DNA of 64,000 bases from Bartonella rattaustraliani AUST/NH4 (GCF_000312565.1 NZ_CALW02000031.1:62001-126000); one strand, 5' to 3'; positions 1 through 9,951 are shown, numbered from the stretch's first letter. The notes: generated from the letters alone by a model not told the origin. Numbers and translations are program-made.

Positions 1-296
<296 letters not shown>

Positions 297-525
297 TTAA
301 ATGTTTTTTTGGACCTTAGCCATATTTTTAATGATATTTTCAAAAAAGATAAAGATGAGATTCATTAAAACATCTTGACTTCATCATAGAAGCCACAATG
401 TTCCCCTGAAACATACTATCAGAAAATTATTATACTCTATCGATAAAGTGAATTTTTTAAAAATACAATAGAATTATTATACTTCTTTTCATTACTTTTA
501 CAGTGGATATAAGATAGAATTGCAC

Positions 526-1701
526 TTATTTTTTGTCTTTCAAAGTAAAATGTTCTTCCCAAAGTTTTAAATAATCTTGACTTTGCATTTCGAAAAGGCG
601 CGATTGTGTTCTTTTAAATTCAAATGTTTCGGATGTTTGCGCATACCCCTTATACAAATCTTCAAGTTTTACTGCTGCCGACATAAATAATCTTATATGA
701 CGTTCATAAAGAATATCAATAAGTAAAATAAACCGTTTTGTTTCATTGCGGCTTGTATCATCCATCACCGGTACATTATCAATAAAAATCGTATGATAAC
801 GCTCTCCTAAAACTAAATACTCAGCCGCAGCCAAGGGCTTGGCACATAAATCTTGATAATCAAAGCGCGCACAACCTGCTCCAGTACGTGGAATATGAAG
901 AAAGCGTCCTCTTATAGGAAGTTCATCAGATGTTTCCCTTTTTCCTTGCAATACCATCGTCCATGCTTGATCCATAAACTTCTTTGCTTTCAATCCTAAC
1001 GGCGTTATATACACATGTTGTAAATTTGACTTTTCAAGACGATAATCTGTTTTTGCATCAAGATTAACAACACAAACATGTGCTTTCAAATCCTTAATAA
1101 AAGGCAAAAAAAGCTCTCTATTTAACCCATTGTAATAAAGATTATTAGGCGCAACATTTGAAGTTGCAACAAAAAAAACGCCTTTATCAAATAAAGCTGA
1201 AACAAGGCGACCAAGCACCATAGCATCAGCAATATCTGTTACACTAAATTCATCAAAACAAAGCACCTGGGTTTCTCGTGCGAGGTCTTCAGCAACAGCT
1301 AAAATAGGATTATTTGGTGCAGATTTTGTGTGTTTTGCTGCTTGACGATAAACATTAATACGCTCATGGACATCAGCCATAAAATCATTAAAATGAGCGC
1401 GTCTCTTACGCTTTTGTGGCAAACAAGAAAAAAACAAATCCATCAGCATGGTTTTGCCTCGCCCTACTTCACCGTAAATATACAATCCCCGAAAAAAATT
1501 CTCTCCATCACCTTGCTCACGAGAAAAAAGTTGTTTTTTTCTTTTAAAGAAATGCAAAAATGCCCAAGAATGAGAAACATTTTGTTCCGTAATTTTTTGT
1601 AATAAATGATCAAAATGCTCTGTTAAATCCAATTGAGCCGGATCCAAACTTATTTCTTTTTTGGACACCAGCTCTTTATAACGCGTTGAAACCAAAGTCA
1701 T
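526..1701 (-). CDS. zapE: AFG1-like cell-division ATPase ZapE
   Basis: This is a 391-residue AFG1/ZapE-family P-loop ATPase, a protein that associates with the division ring and affects Z-ring stability in proteobacteria. Walker A is GEVGRGKT at residues 77-84 and Walker B is LCFDEF with D150-E151. The length fits the family, which lacks the extra domains of true AAA proteases. The ATG at 1701 has AAGG upstream. It is transcribed toward mdh with a 280-bp spacer, which holds only the mdh promoter region and no other gene. The Omp19-like gene lies just upstream on the same strand, but a hairpin between them suggests separate transcripts. Confidence 0.9.
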   Translation of the reverse strand: MTLVSTRYKELVSKKEISLDPAQLDLTEHFDHLLQKITEQNVSHSWAFLHFFKRKKQLFSREQGDGENFFRGLYIYGEVGRGKTMLMDLFFSCLPQKRKRRAHFNDFMADVHERINVYRQAAKHTKSAPNNPILAVAEDLARETQVLCFDEFSVTDIADAMVLGRLVSALFDKGVFFVATSNVAPNNLYYNGLNRELFLPFIKDLKAHVCVVNLDAKTDYRLEKSNLQHVYITPLGLKAKKFMDQAWTMVLQGKRETSDELPIRGRFLHIPRTGAGCARFDYQDLCAKPLAAAEYLVLGERYHTIFIDNVPVMDDTSRNETKRFILLIDILYERHIRLFMSAAVKLEDLYKGYAQTSETFEFKRTQSRLFEMQSQDYLKLWEEHFTLKDKK

Positions 1702-1731
1702 ACAGATAACCTTTTTTCAAACGGTTTCTAA

Positions 1732-1751
1732 TGAAAAAACACGTTTTTTCA
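1732..1751 (-). terminator. AT-rich hairpin after the Omp19-like gene
   Basis: An 8-bp inverted repeat (TGAAAAAA and TTTTTTCA around a 4-base loop) lies 28 bases past the stop of the minus-strand lipoprotein gene. It ends in a T-run and could act as a weak intrinsic terminator; the stem is almost all A-T, so the call is tentative. Confidence 0.35.
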
Positions 1752-1778
1752 CAGACCTATACATATTTTATAAACAAT

Positions 1779-2318
1779 CTAACGGCTTAAAACAACGGGG
1801 GCACCATCAAGTGTACGCCCCTCAAAGCGATCAACACTGGAAGAATAAAAGGCAACGATAACACGTCCTGAATTATTATAAAAATACAATCTTTTTCCTC
1901 TAATAGCCCACGAATTTACCTGAGAAATGATTCCTGGACAATGTAAAGGACCAGCCCGATACCCTTGACCAAATTTTGTTTGCGGTGTTGCAATTCGGCA
2001 AGATTTACCCCCTATAGAAAGATTCCAAACCCCAGCGATACTTGCAGGAAATAAATCAATAGCGTTGGCTGATATCTCAAGATGAGCCATTTGTCCATCA
2101 CTTCGAGCATCTCCTTGCTCATACATTGAATCATTTGCTTCTTCATATTTTGCTTCTTCATATGTTGAAGAAGAAGGATTTGACGTGACTTCAAATGTTG
2201 ACATTTGTTGAACGGGATAAAAAACGCCCATGTTGTTGTCATTCCGCGGAGCTAAACATCCCGTTAAAAATGTTGCAGTTGATATTACTACGAAAAATGA
2301 AGTTTTTGAAAATGACAT
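1779..2318 (-). CDS. omp19: Omp19-like outer-membrane lipoprotein with protease-inhibitor (AprI/Inh) domain
   Basis: The start at 2318 is chosen because GGGAGAG lies 8 bases upstream and it gives a clean lipoprotein signal; an upstream in-frame TTG at 2345 would destroy it. The signal runs to a lipobox LTGC with the lipidated cysteine at residue 21. A low-complexity linker of about 60 residues follows, then a C-terminal beta-barrel domain (about residues 85-179) with SIAGVWNLSIGGKSCRIATP and KFGQGYRAGPLHCPG. These motifs match the Brucella Omp19/AprI-Inh protease-inhibitor family, known as surface-exposed lipoproteins that protect against host proteases. The linker holds a short EEAKYEEA repeat. 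Function here is inferred from the family. Confidence 0.85.
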   Translation of the reverse strand: MSFSKTSFFVVISTATFLTGCLAPRNDNNMGVFYPVQQMSTFEVTSNPSSSTYEEAKYEEANDSMYEQGDARSDGQMAHLEISANAIDLFPASIAGVWNLSIGGKSCRIATPQTKFGQGYRAGPLHCPGIISQVNSWAIRGKRLYFYNNSGRVIVAFYSSSVDRFEGRTLDGAPVVLSR

Positions 2319-2563
2319 ATCTATACTCTCTCCCACGACAATCAATAGGTTTTCTTAAAGTTTAAGTTTTAAACATTTTATTATAGGGTATTTTACAAAG
2401 ATAAATTAACAAATAAGAAAAACAGGATGAAATGTATCTCTTTTAAGCGATATAATTTCTTCTACGCATTTTATTCTATTAAACACTAGAAATTTATAAG
2501 ATTTTCAGCCATATATTCTTTTGTGAGCAATGGTGAACAATCACGAAAAAATAGAGAAACTTC

Positions 2564-3427
2564 ATGAAAACGCCATTCAACAAAATGAACGGTCTTGGAA
2601 ATAAAATTATTGTTGCTGATATGCGTGAAAACACATATGCGCTTACACCGCAAGCAATTTTTGCCTTAGCAACCGATCCTCAAACACAGTTTGATCAAAT
2701 TATGGCTATTCATCCACCACTTCATGATAAAGCTGACTTTCGTCTTGAAATATGGAATGCTGACGGCTCAATGGCCAACGCTTGCGGCAACGGAACCCGC
2801 TGTGTCATTGCATGGCTCACAGATAATAACCTTTGCAATAATCTTGGTGAAGTCTTTCGATTGGAAACGCCCGCTGGAATAATCGAAGGGAAACGCAAAA
2901 CTGATAGCCTCATCTCTGTTAACATGGGATGCCCAAATTTCAATGCAAAGGATATGCCTGTTTCACATGAAATAGTTGATACCAATCACGTAGAAATTAC
3001 TGCTGGTCCCTTAAAGGATGCTTGCCTTATATCCGTTGGTAATCTCCACGCTATTTTTTTTGTTGAGAGTAATATTCAACATATTCCATTAGAAAAATAC
3101 GGACCAAAACTCGAACATGATCCTCTTTTTCCAGAACGGTGTAATATTTCTATTGCTTGCGTAACGTCAAAGAAAAGCCTAAATTTACGCACATGGGAGC
3201 GGGGCGCTGGATTAACACAAGCATGTGGAAGTGCGGCTTGTGCGAGTGCAGTAGCGGCCTATCGACGTGGTCTGACAGAACGCCATGTCGATGTGAATTT
3301 ACCAGGAGGAATATTGAATATTTTTTATAGAGAAGACAACCATATTATCATGACGGGTCCAGCCCAATACGAATTTAGTGGTTTTTTAAACCCTTTGACA
3401 GGAAGTTACAAAAAGGATCACTTTTGA
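2564..3427 (+). CDS. dapF: Diaminopimelate epimerase
   Basis: DapF converts LL- to meso-diaminopimelate for lysine and peptidoglycan synthesis, in the cytoplasm, without a cofactor. The two catalytic cysteines are visible: C74 in ACGNGTRC and C221 in ACGSAACAS. The 287-residue length is normal. The start ATG has GAGAAA a few bases upstream. Its stop codon overlaps the ATG of mtaB (TGATG), so the two are translationally coupled. It begins a plus-strand run dapF-mtaB-ftsY-yciB. Confidence 0.96.
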   Translation: MKTPFNKMNGLGNKIIVADMRENTYALTPQAIFALATDPQTQFDQIMAIHPPLHDKADFRLEIWNADGSMANACGNGTRCVIAWLTDNNLCNNLGEVFRLETPAGIIEGKRKTDSLISVNMGCPNFNAKDMPVSHEIVDTNHVEITAGPLKDACLISVGNLHAIFFVESNIQHIPLEKYGPKLEHDPLFPERCNISIACVTSKKSLNLRTWERGAGLTQACGSAACASAVAAYRRGLTERHVDVNLPGGILNIFYREDNHIIMTGPAQYEFSGFLNPLTGSYKKDHF

Positions 3428-4710
3428 TGGCAGTAGAAGTTGTAACATTTGGTTGTCGGCTAAATAGCTATGAATCAGAAATCATACGCAAAGAAAGCAC
3501 GTCTTCTGGACTTGATCAACTTAAAGATGGTGCGATTATTTTTAATACCTGCGCAGTCACTGCCGAAGCTGTGCGACAAGCAAAACAAGCTATTCGCAAA
3601 GCAAGACGTGAAAATCCAAATGCCCGCATTATTGTAACAGGGTGTGCAGCACAAATAGAATCACAAAGTATTGCCTCCATGGCAGAGGTCGATCTTATTT
3701 TAGGAAATGAAGACAAACTTTATGCGCACTCTTATCGTCAACTTCCAGATTTTAACATCAATCATTCTGAAAAGTTGCGTATCAATGACATTATGGAAGT
3801 ACAAACAATTGCTCCACATATGGTCAGTGCAATGGAAGAACGCACACGAGCTTTTGTACAAGTACAAAACGGATGCGATCATCGCTGTACATTTTGCATT
3901 ATTCCCTACGGACGGGGACCATCACGCTCAGTTCCTATGGGTGCTGTCGTTGAACAAATTAAAAAGATCATAGATAATGGTATTAAAGAAGTTGTTCTAA
4001 CCGGTGTCGACCTTACAAGCTATGGGCACGATCTTCCTGGAAAAGCGACCTTAGGAAAATTAACCTCCACCATTTTACAGCATGTTCCTGACCTTCCTCG
4101 ATTACGTCTTTCATCAATCGACTCTATTGAAGCAGACGAAGAACTCATCAGTCTTTTAGCCTATGAAAAAAGAATCATGCCACATTTGCATTTATCTTTA
4201 CAAGCTGGCGATAATATGATTCTAAAAAGAATGAAACGTCGGCATTTACGCGAACATGCAATTCAATTTTGCCAAGATTTGCGTGCGAAACGCCCTACAA
4301 TGGTTTACGGTGCTGATTTAATTGCTGGCTTTCCGACTGAAACAGAAGAAATGTTCCAAAATAGTCTCTCTTTAATCAACGATTGTCATTTAACACATCT
4401 TCATGTCTTTCCTTTTAGCCCAAGAGAAGGAACACCTGCCGCACGGATGCCACAAATCAATCGTAGAATAGTTAAAATGCGTGCAGAAAGCTTACGTAAA
4501 GCAGGAGATGTAGCTTATCAGAAACATCTTGCCCATTTACAAAATAGTCAACAAACAATTCTCGTTGAAAAAGATGAAATTGGACGAACAGAAGATTATA
4601 CGCTTGTACAAATCAAAGGTGCAAAAGCTGGAACAATTGTTCAAGGGCTTGTTGTTGGCCATGATGGCGATAAATTAATTGCTGTCCTCCCAGAATTAAA
4701 CGCAGCTTGA
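3427..4710 (+). CDS. mtaB: tRNA-t6A37 methylthiotransferase MtaB
   Basis: This radical-SAM enzyme converts t6A37 to ms2t6A37 in tRNAs reading ANN codons. The N-terminal UPF0004 domain has cysteines in TFGCRLN, FNTCAV and VTGCAAQ for the second iron-sulfur cluster. The radical-SAM motif is C150-x3-C154-x2-C157 (GCDHRCTFC). A C-terminal TRAM-like segment ends the protein. I take the ATG at 3427, which overlaps the dapF stop, rather than the TTG three bases earlier. It sits between dapF and ftsY, the standard order in Hyphomicrobiales. Confidence 0.94.
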   Translation: MAVEVVTFGCRLNSYESEIIRKESTSSGLDQLKDGAIIFNTCAVTAEAVRQAKQAIRKARRENPNARIIVTGCAAQIESQSIASMAEVDLILGNEDKLYAHSYRQLPDFNINHSEKLRINDIMEVQTIAPHMVSAMEERTRAFVQVQNGCDHRCTFCIIPYGRGPSRSVPMGAVVEQIKKIIDNGIKEVVLTGVDLTSYGHDLPGKATLGKLTSTILQHVPDLPRLRLSSIDSIEADEELISLLAYEKRIMPHLHLSLQAGDNMILKRMKRRHLREHAIQFCQDLRAKRPTMVYGADLIAGFPTETEEMFQNSLSLINDCHLTHLHVFPFSPREGTPAARMPQINRRIVKMRAESLRKAGDVAYQKHLAHLQNSQQTILVEKDEIGRTEDYTLVQIKGAKAGTIVQGLVVGHDGDKLIAVLPELNAA

Positions 4711-4723
4711 GCAGGAAGCTCTT

Positions 4724-5941
4724 ATGACAAAATCTTTTATAAAAAAAATATTTTCCTTTAACAGATCTAAAGAACAGGAAAGGGAACAAACTTCCACTTT
4801 TTCTGAAATCGATAGAGTAAAAGAAAACGAAAAAAAAAGCCAAGATACAAACAATAATCAGGTTTCTATAGAGAGAGAAAAAAATCAAAATATAACACCT
4901 ACAAAATATGATGAGAAAAATCCACCTTTTGAGACACACTCTGGCAAAGTCATTGTTGCAGATACAGTTCGTGAAAAAAAGATTGAAGAATTCTTACCCA
5001 CCTCGTCTGTTGAACAAAAAAAGACAGCATGGTTTGGACGTCTTAAAGAAGGTTTATCCCTTTCTTCACAACGTTTAAGTGAATCAATTGGAGATCTCTT
5101 TGTTAAAGGAAAACTTAATGAAGACACATTACAAGAATTAGAAGATATTCTTATTCAAGCTGATCTTGGTGTGGAAACAGCGACACGCATCACTGATACC
5201 TTAGCGTCTGGTCGCTATGAGAAGAATTTATCTCCAGATCATATTCACGCCATTGTCTCTGATGAAATAAGAAAAGTTTTAGAACCTGTTGCAATACCAT
5301 TAGAACTTGATCTCAATCATAAACCTCACGTTATTTTACTTGTCGGTGTCAATGGTACAGGAAAAACAACAACTATTGGAAAACTTGCAGCAAAACTCAC
5401 CGCAGGTGGATTAAAAGTTATGTTGGCAGCTGGGGATACATTTCGCGCGGCCGCCATTGAGCAATTACATGTTTGGGGTGAACGTACAAGATCTCCGGTT
5501 GTTTCAACAAAACTAGGTGCAGATGCTGCAAGCTTAGCATTTGATGCTTATGAAAAAGCAAAAAAAGAAAACAGTGATGTATTAATTATTGATACAGCTG
5601 GACGCTTACAAAATAAAACTGAACTTATGGATGAATTAGCAAAGATTATTCGTGTCTTGGGCAAACACACCCCAAAAGCTCCCCATACAGTTCTTCAAAC
5701 ACTTGATGCAACCACGGGACAAAACGCACTTAACCAAGTGGATATTTTTCGTGATGTTGCCGGCGTTAATGGTTTAGTCATGACAAAACTCGATGGTAGC
5801 GCACGGGGAGGAATTCTTGTTGCTATCGCCTCAAAATACAAACTACCCGTTTATTTTATAGGTGTAGGAGAAAATATCGAAGATCTTCAACCTTTTTCTG
5901 CTTCTGACTTTGCTGAAACTATCGCAGGAAAACGCACATGA
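4724..5941 (+). CDS. ftsY: Signal recognition particle receptor FtsY
   Basis: FtsY docks SRP-bound ribosomes at the membrane for co-translational insertion of membrane proteins. The first 100 residues are a charged, Lys/Glu-rich A-domain that is poorly conserved, followed by the NG GTPase domain. G1 is GVNGTGKT at residues 208-215, the DTAGR motif is at about 290-294 and TKLDG at about 354-358. The length of 405 is normal. It starts 13 bases after mtaB and its TGA overlaps the ATG of yciB (ATGA), showing coupling. Confidence 0.96.
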   Translation: MTKSFIKKIFSFNRSKEQEREQTSTFSEIDRVKENEKKSQDTNNNQVSIEREKNQNITPTKYDEKNPPFETHSGKVIVADTVREKKIEEFLPTSSVEQKKTAWFGRLKEGLSLSSQRLSESIGDLFVKGKLNEDTLQELEDILIQADLGVETATRITDTLASGRYEKNLSPDHIHAIVSDEIRKVLEPVAIPLELDLNHKPHVILLVGVNGTGKTTTIGKLAAKLTAGGLKVMLAAGDTFRAAAIEQLHVWGERTRSPVVSTKLGADAASLAFDAYEKAKKENSDVLIIDTAGRLQNKTELMDELAKIIRVLGKHTPKAPHTVLQTLDATTGQNALNQVDIFRDVAGVNGLVMTKLDGSARGGILVAIASKYKLPVYFIGVGENIEDLQPFSASDFAETIAGKRT

Positions 5942-6633
5942 AAAAAATCCCCTTACAGTTTCACTCACATAACAATTCTGATTTGCGTAAAATGAATAAT
6001 AATCAAAAAACACCTCTTTCACCAACATTTAAGTTTTTCTTAGAAATGGGACCATTGATCGTCTTTTTTCTTGCTAATTACAAAGGCGAGTGGTTGATAA
6101 ACAATATTGAGCTTTTTAAAAATTTTGATAAACCTATTTTTCCTGCAACAGCCATTTTTATGATAGCAATTATCATTGCTCTAAGCTTATCATGGTTTTT
6201 TGCACGCACAATTCCCATCATGCCTCTTATTTCAGGAACATTTGTTATTGTCTTTGGATTTTTGACTCTTTGGCTTCACGATGATACTTTTATAAAAATG
6301 AAACCAACAATTATTAATTGCCTCTTTGCTCTTATTCTTTTTGGTGGCATGTTTTTTAAAAAACCACTTTTGCGTTATGCCCTTGATTCTGCTTTAAAAA
6401 TCGATGATTTAGGATGGAAGAAACTCACATATCGTTGGGCATTTTTTTTCATTTTTCTTGCTTTTTTGAATGAAGGAATTTGGCGAAACTTTAGCGATAA
6501 TTTTTGGACAAATTTTAAAGTATTTGGTGTTATGCCTATCACCATTCTTTTTACGCTCACACAAATTCCCCTTATTGTTAAACATTCACAAGGACTTTTT
6601 CCAGAAAAGGATAAATCGGATTCTTTAAAATAA
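5938..6633 (+). CDS. yciB: YciB/IspZ-family intracellular septation membrane protein
   Basis: This 231-residue inner-membrane protein has about five hydrophobic helices and the family signature FFLEMGPLIVFFLANYKG near its amino end. YciB/IspA proteins affect septation and envelope integrity. The first ATG overlaps the ftsY stop; an internal ATG at 5992 (MNNNQK) gives the more usual family start and may be used instead. The C-terminal stretch LNEGIWRNFSDNFWTNFKV is the other conserved block. It ends 60 bases before gloB. Confidence 0.9.
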   Translation: MKKIPLQFHSHNNSDLRKMNNNQKTPLSPTFKFFLEMGPLIVFFLANYKGEWLINNIELFKNFDKPIFPATAIFMIAIIIALSLSWFFARTIPIMPLISGTFVIVFGFLTLWLHDDTFIKMKPTIINCLFALILFGGMFFKKPLLRYALDSALKIDDLGWKKLTYRWAFFFIFLAFLNEGIWRNFSDNFWTNFKVFGVMPITILFTLTQIPLIVKHSQGLFPEKDKSDSLK

Positions 6634-6693
6634 CATATTTAGCTTTAATTATTAAAGATATTTATTACTGTACCCTGTTTAGGGAGAAAACAC

Positions 6694-7455
6694 GTGTTAG
6701 TTGAGCAGTTTATCTGCAGAGAAGATAATTTTGGTGTTCTCATTCATGATGAAAGAAGCGGCTATACAGCCGCAATTGATGCACCTGAAAGTAAAGCAGT
6801 TCATGATGCCTTGAAACGTCGTAATTGGACACTTCAAGCTATTTTTGTAACACATCATCATCATGATCATACAGAAGGATTGGCAGAGTTAAAGAAAATT
6901 TATAAACCTATCATTATAGGACCAGAAGCAGAAAAAACAAAGATTCATCATCTTGATAAAATGCTTAAATCTGATGAAAGTTTTCTCTTTGGTACACAGA
7001 CAGTCTTAGCTCTTTCAACACCTGGTCATACGCTAGGAGCATTGTCTTATTACCTTCCGGAAGAAAATTTACTCTTTGCGGGAGACACTCTTTTTTCACT
7101 CGGATGTGGACGCCTTTTTGAAGGAACAGCAGCACAAATGTTAAATTCTTTAAAAAAGATTCGTCAATTTCCCGATGAAACACTCCTCTATTGTGGACAT
7201 GAGTACACAAAAAATAATGCTCTTTTCGCGCTCACAATTGATCCACATAATAAAAAACTCCACCAAAGAACAGAAGATGTTTTTTTATTGCGCGCAAAAA
7301 ATGCCATGACTCTCCCTGTCACTTTAGTGCAAGAAAAAGAAACAAACCCCTTTCTTCGTTGGGATAATTACACAATAAGAAAAAAACTTTCAATGAAAAA
7401 TGTTACAGATGAAGAAGTTTTTGCTGAAATTCGCAAAAGAAAGGATAATTTTTAG
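6694..7455 (+). CDS. gloB: Hydroxyacylglutathione hydrolase (glyoxalase II)
   Basis: Glyoxalase II splits S-lactoylglutathione to lactate and glutathione, completing methylglyoxal detoxification in the cytoplasm. It is a metallo-beta-lactamase fold protein with the metal motif THHHHDH at residues 53-59, then TPGHTLGALSYY, FAGDTLFSLGCGR and YCGHEYT. Length 253 is normal. Translation starts at GTG, with AGGGAGA 8 bases upstream. Its last codons (AEIRKRKDNF) and stop are copied again at about 8475-8503, part of a local duplication that includes the next gene. Confidence 0.94.
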   Translation: MLVEQFICREDNFGVLIHDERSGYTAAIDAPESKAVHDALKRRNWTLQAIFVTHHHHDHTEGLAELKKIYKPIIIGPEAEKTKIHHLDKMLKSDESFLFGTQTVLALSTPGHTLGALSYYLPEENLLFAGDTLFSLGCGRLFEGTAAQMLNSLKKIRQFPDETLLYCGHEYTKNNALFALTIDPHNKKLHQRTEDVFLLRAKNAMTLPVTLVQEKETNPFLRWDNYTIRKKLSMKNVTDEEVFAEIRKRKDNF

Positions 7456-7457
7456 TC

Positions 7458-7943
7458 ATGTTTAAACTTGCATTGTGCCTCCTCTTCCTTTTCCCTTTTG
7501 TTTCATATGCCCAAGAAAAAAAACAAGAAACGGATAAGCATCCTATTGTATCACCAATTACTAAAAATTATCTCTTAACAGAAGATCTTCTTGTAAAATT
7601 AGAAAAAATTGAAAAAGAATGTAAAAACTTGCTTTCAGAAACAGAAAATAATTCTTATACTTACAATTCTAATGTTTTCTCTAATATTGAAAAATACACT
7701 GCCTATATTTCTAGTAAACCAAAATTCATGAATATTTTAAAAGAAAATAACCTCACACCAAAAGATTTTGCTGCTGGAACCTTAATATTTGAAGAAATAT
7801 CAATGATTCTTACATTTGCACACGAAAAAGAATATTCATCTGAGAAAAATATTATATTTTTAAAAAATCTTGAATTTGTTAAAAAACACTTTTACAAAGC
7901 AGTGAATATTTCAAACTGTAAAAGTCTCATTTTGATAAACTAA
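7458..7943 (+). CDS. Small secreted protein of unknown function, copy 1
   Basis: The product is 161 residues with a clear Sec signal peptide (MFKLALCLLFLFPFVSYA, cleavage predicted after A18). The mature part is Lys/Asn/Glu-rich, probably helical, with no domain I recognise. It starts 2 bases after the gloB stop and may be co-transcribed with gloB. A paralogue lies at 8506-8988. The two share an almost identical signal peptide and following residues (through QEKKQETDK) but differ widely in the mature part, sharing blocks such as NYLLTE, KLEKIEKE, AYISSK and TPKDF. A periplasmic or exported role is likely. Confidence 0.75.
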   Translation: MFKLALCLLFLFPFVSYAQEKKQETDKHPIVSPITKNYLLTEDLLVKLEKIEKECKNLLSETENNSYTYNSNVFSNIEKYTAYISSKPKFMNILKENNLTPKDFAAGTLIFEEISMILTFAHEKEYSSEKNIIFLKNLEFVKKHFYKAVNISNCKSLILIN

Positions 7944-8505
7944 TCAATTATGAAACGTTGAAAAATATCATTCCATTGCTGTAATAAGTCAATATATTGA
8001 TTTATAATTATAATTTTCTATTTTATATGTTGAACCAATAAAAAACATCCACTTACACGTTACAAGTGAGGAAAGTTGTGTAGAGTGAAATTTTATAATT
8101 AAAATATCTTTCATAAATAGTTAAGTACCAAGGACTTTGTAGCACATTGAGAACGGGCAGAATGTATGATAATGTGGTCTGCTTTTTTATAAGCCATAAA
8201 GATAGAGGAGCTCTGCTCTGTAATTTTATATGTTCATAGAGCCTTAGTTGTACTATTATGACGAATATCATTTTGAAATAGAAGTATTAGAAGATGTATT
8301 TTAAAAACAAAGGTGTAAATTAGCAATCCAATGGTGTTCTATTCTTCGTTAGAGGTATGACTCTATCAAAAAATCATCCTATTTTCACCATTCTTAATAA
8401 TTACTTTAATCCCTATTATATTTACAAATGATTTTTATAAAAACAAAGAGCAACAGGTAGAAAATTTTTTATTAAAATTCGCAAAAGAAAGGATAACTTT
8501 TAGTT
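7944..8505. other. Intergenic spacer between the two secreted-protein genes
   Basis: This 562-bp stretch has no convincing gene. At about 7989-8018 it holds a 30-bp scrap, in minus orientation, of the right end of the interspersed repeat found from 25.7 kb onward. Its last 30 bases (8475-8505) copy the tail of gloB and the ribosome-site region of the first secreted-protein gene. The middle shows only AT-rich, stop-filled sequence. Confidence 0.6.
7989..8018 (-). repeat. Fragment of interspersed repeat (right end only)
   Basis: About 29 of 30 bases match, in reverse orientation, the right terminus of the repeat copy at 25709-26047 (ATTGATTTATAATTATAA is the shared core). Outside this block the similarity stops at once. 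Confidence 0.5.
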
Positions 8506-8988
8506 ATGTTTAAAATTGCACTGTGTCTCCTCTTCCTTTTCCCTTTTGTTTCATACGCTCAAGAAAAAAAACAAGAGACAGATAAACCTTCTTTTGCATC
8601 ATCCCTTATTGCAAATTATCTCTTAACAGAAAATCTTCTTTTAAAGTTAGAAAAAATTGAAAAAGAATATAAAAATTTATCTCAAAACTCAGAAAAAACA
8701 CGTACAAAAATCTATCACCCCACTGATAATGATAATATTGAAAATAACATTGCCTATATTTCTAGTAAACAAGGACTCGTAAATATTTTAAGAGAAAATG
8801 ATATCACACCAAAAGATTTTATTATTGCTCTCCAAGCACTTCGGGAAACCTTAATTGTGCTGACACATGAAGAGAATTCTACTTATGAAAAAAATGCTAT
8901 ATCCTCAAGCAATATAGAATTTGCTAAAAATCATATGTATAGAATAATCAAAATTTTGAGAAATTGTTGTGAAGAAAATCCTTCTTAG
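8506..8988 (+). CDS. Small secreted protein of unknown function, copy 2
   Basis: The product is 160 residues, paralogous to the protein at 7458-7943. The signal peptide differs by one residue (MFKIALCLLFLFPFVSYA) and the match continues through QEKKQETDK. The mature part diverges strongly, although NYLLTE, KLEKIEKE, YISSK and TPKDF are kept. The copy carries a duplicated stretch of gloB 3' end directly before its ATG, so the duplication unit included the gloB tail. The gene is intact and ends 9 bases from the stop of convergent parB. No function is recognisable. Confidence 0.75.
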   Translation: MFKIALCLLFLFPFVSYAQEKKQETDKPSFASSLIANYLLTENLLLKLEKIEKEYKNLSQNSEKTRTKIYHPTDNDNIENNIAYISSKQGLVNILRENDITPKDFIIALQALRETLIVLTHEENSTYEKNAISSSNIEFAKNHMYRIIKILRNCCEENPS

Positions 8989-8997
8989 AACAATTTT

Positions 8998-9903
8998 TTA
9001 ACTTTGTAAACGCCGGCAAATTTCATCTAATTGTTCTAACGAAGAATAATGTATTTTTAAATCTCCACCTTTTTTGCCATGTCTAATGATAACTTTCATC
9101 CCGATCACATCCGCAAGTAATTTTTCTAGAGATTTTGTTTCTGCATCTTTTTCCACAGGCGTTCGTTTTTTGACTTTAGGATTTGCCTGCTCATATACAA
9201 GTATTTCTGTTTGTCGTACAGAGAGACCTTCACAAATAATTTTTTCTGCCAACTCTTGCGGATTATCGACGGTTACAAGACAACGAGCATGACCAGCAGA
9301 GAGTTTTCCATCGGTTAAAAACTGTTGCACTTTTGGTGGCAATTTTAACAAACGAAGTGTATTTGCAACATGACTTCGACTTTTTCCAATTACTTGTGCT
9401 AAGTCTACTTGTGTATAACCATGTTCATTTAGCAACATTTCATAGCCCATTGCTTCTTCAATAGGATTAAGATCAGCACGCTGAACATTTTCAATAATTG
9501 CTAATTCCAAAGCCGTTTTATCATCTACATCGCGAATAATAACCGGCAATTGATGTAAGTTAGCACGTTGTGCAGCACGCCAACGCCGTTCACCAGCGAT
9601 TAATTCAAACCGATGAGGGTGATCACGTAAAGGTCTAACAATAACAGGCTGAACAACACCGTGTTGGCGAATTGAATGTACTAAATTATCAAGTTCTGAC
9701 TCGGTAAAATGGCGCCGCGGATTATGTGGATTACATGAAATAGATTCAAGAGGAACAAATTTTTCAGAAAAATTATGAGCTGAATGAGATTCAGTCAATT
9801 TATCAGTATCGGATGAACGTGTAAAATTGTTGTTTAAATTAATATCTCCAATTAATGCCGCTAATCCACGTCCAAGTCTTTTTTTTGATTGATCATCATT
9901 CAT
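8998..9903 (-). CDS. parB: Chromosome-partitioning protein ParB (CTPase, parS binder)
   Basis: ParB loads at parS, spreads as a CTP-dependent clamp and, with ParA, moves origins apart. The N-terminal CTP-binding core shows NPHNPRRHF and GERRWRAAQRA. A helix-turn-helix (QVDLAQVIGKSRSHVANTL) follows, and a short C-terminal dimer domain. I choose ATG at 9903 because GAAGAG lies 7 bases before it; a TTG 15 bases upstream is less likely. Length 301 is normal. It follows parA by 48 bases on the same strand, and three candidate parS sites lie within 4 kb. Confidence 0.95.
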   Translation of the reverse strand: MNDDQSKKRLGRGLAALIGDINLNNNFTRSSDTDKLTESHSAHNFSEKFVPLESISCNPHNPRRHFTESELDNLVHSIRQHGVVQPVIVRPLRDHPHRFELIAGERRWRAAQRANLHQLPVIIRDVDDKTALELAIIENVQRADLNPIEEAMGYEMLLNEHGYTQVDLAQVIGKSRSHVANTLRLLKLPPKVQQFLTDGKLSAGHARCLVTVDNPQELAEKIICEGLSVRQTEILVYEQANPKVKKRTPVEKDAETKSLEKLLADVIGMKVIIRHGKKGGDLKIHYSSLEQLDEICRRLQS

Positions 9904-9951
9904 AACTTTGCTCTTCAAATCTATTTAACAAAAATTACTTTTCTTACATTT

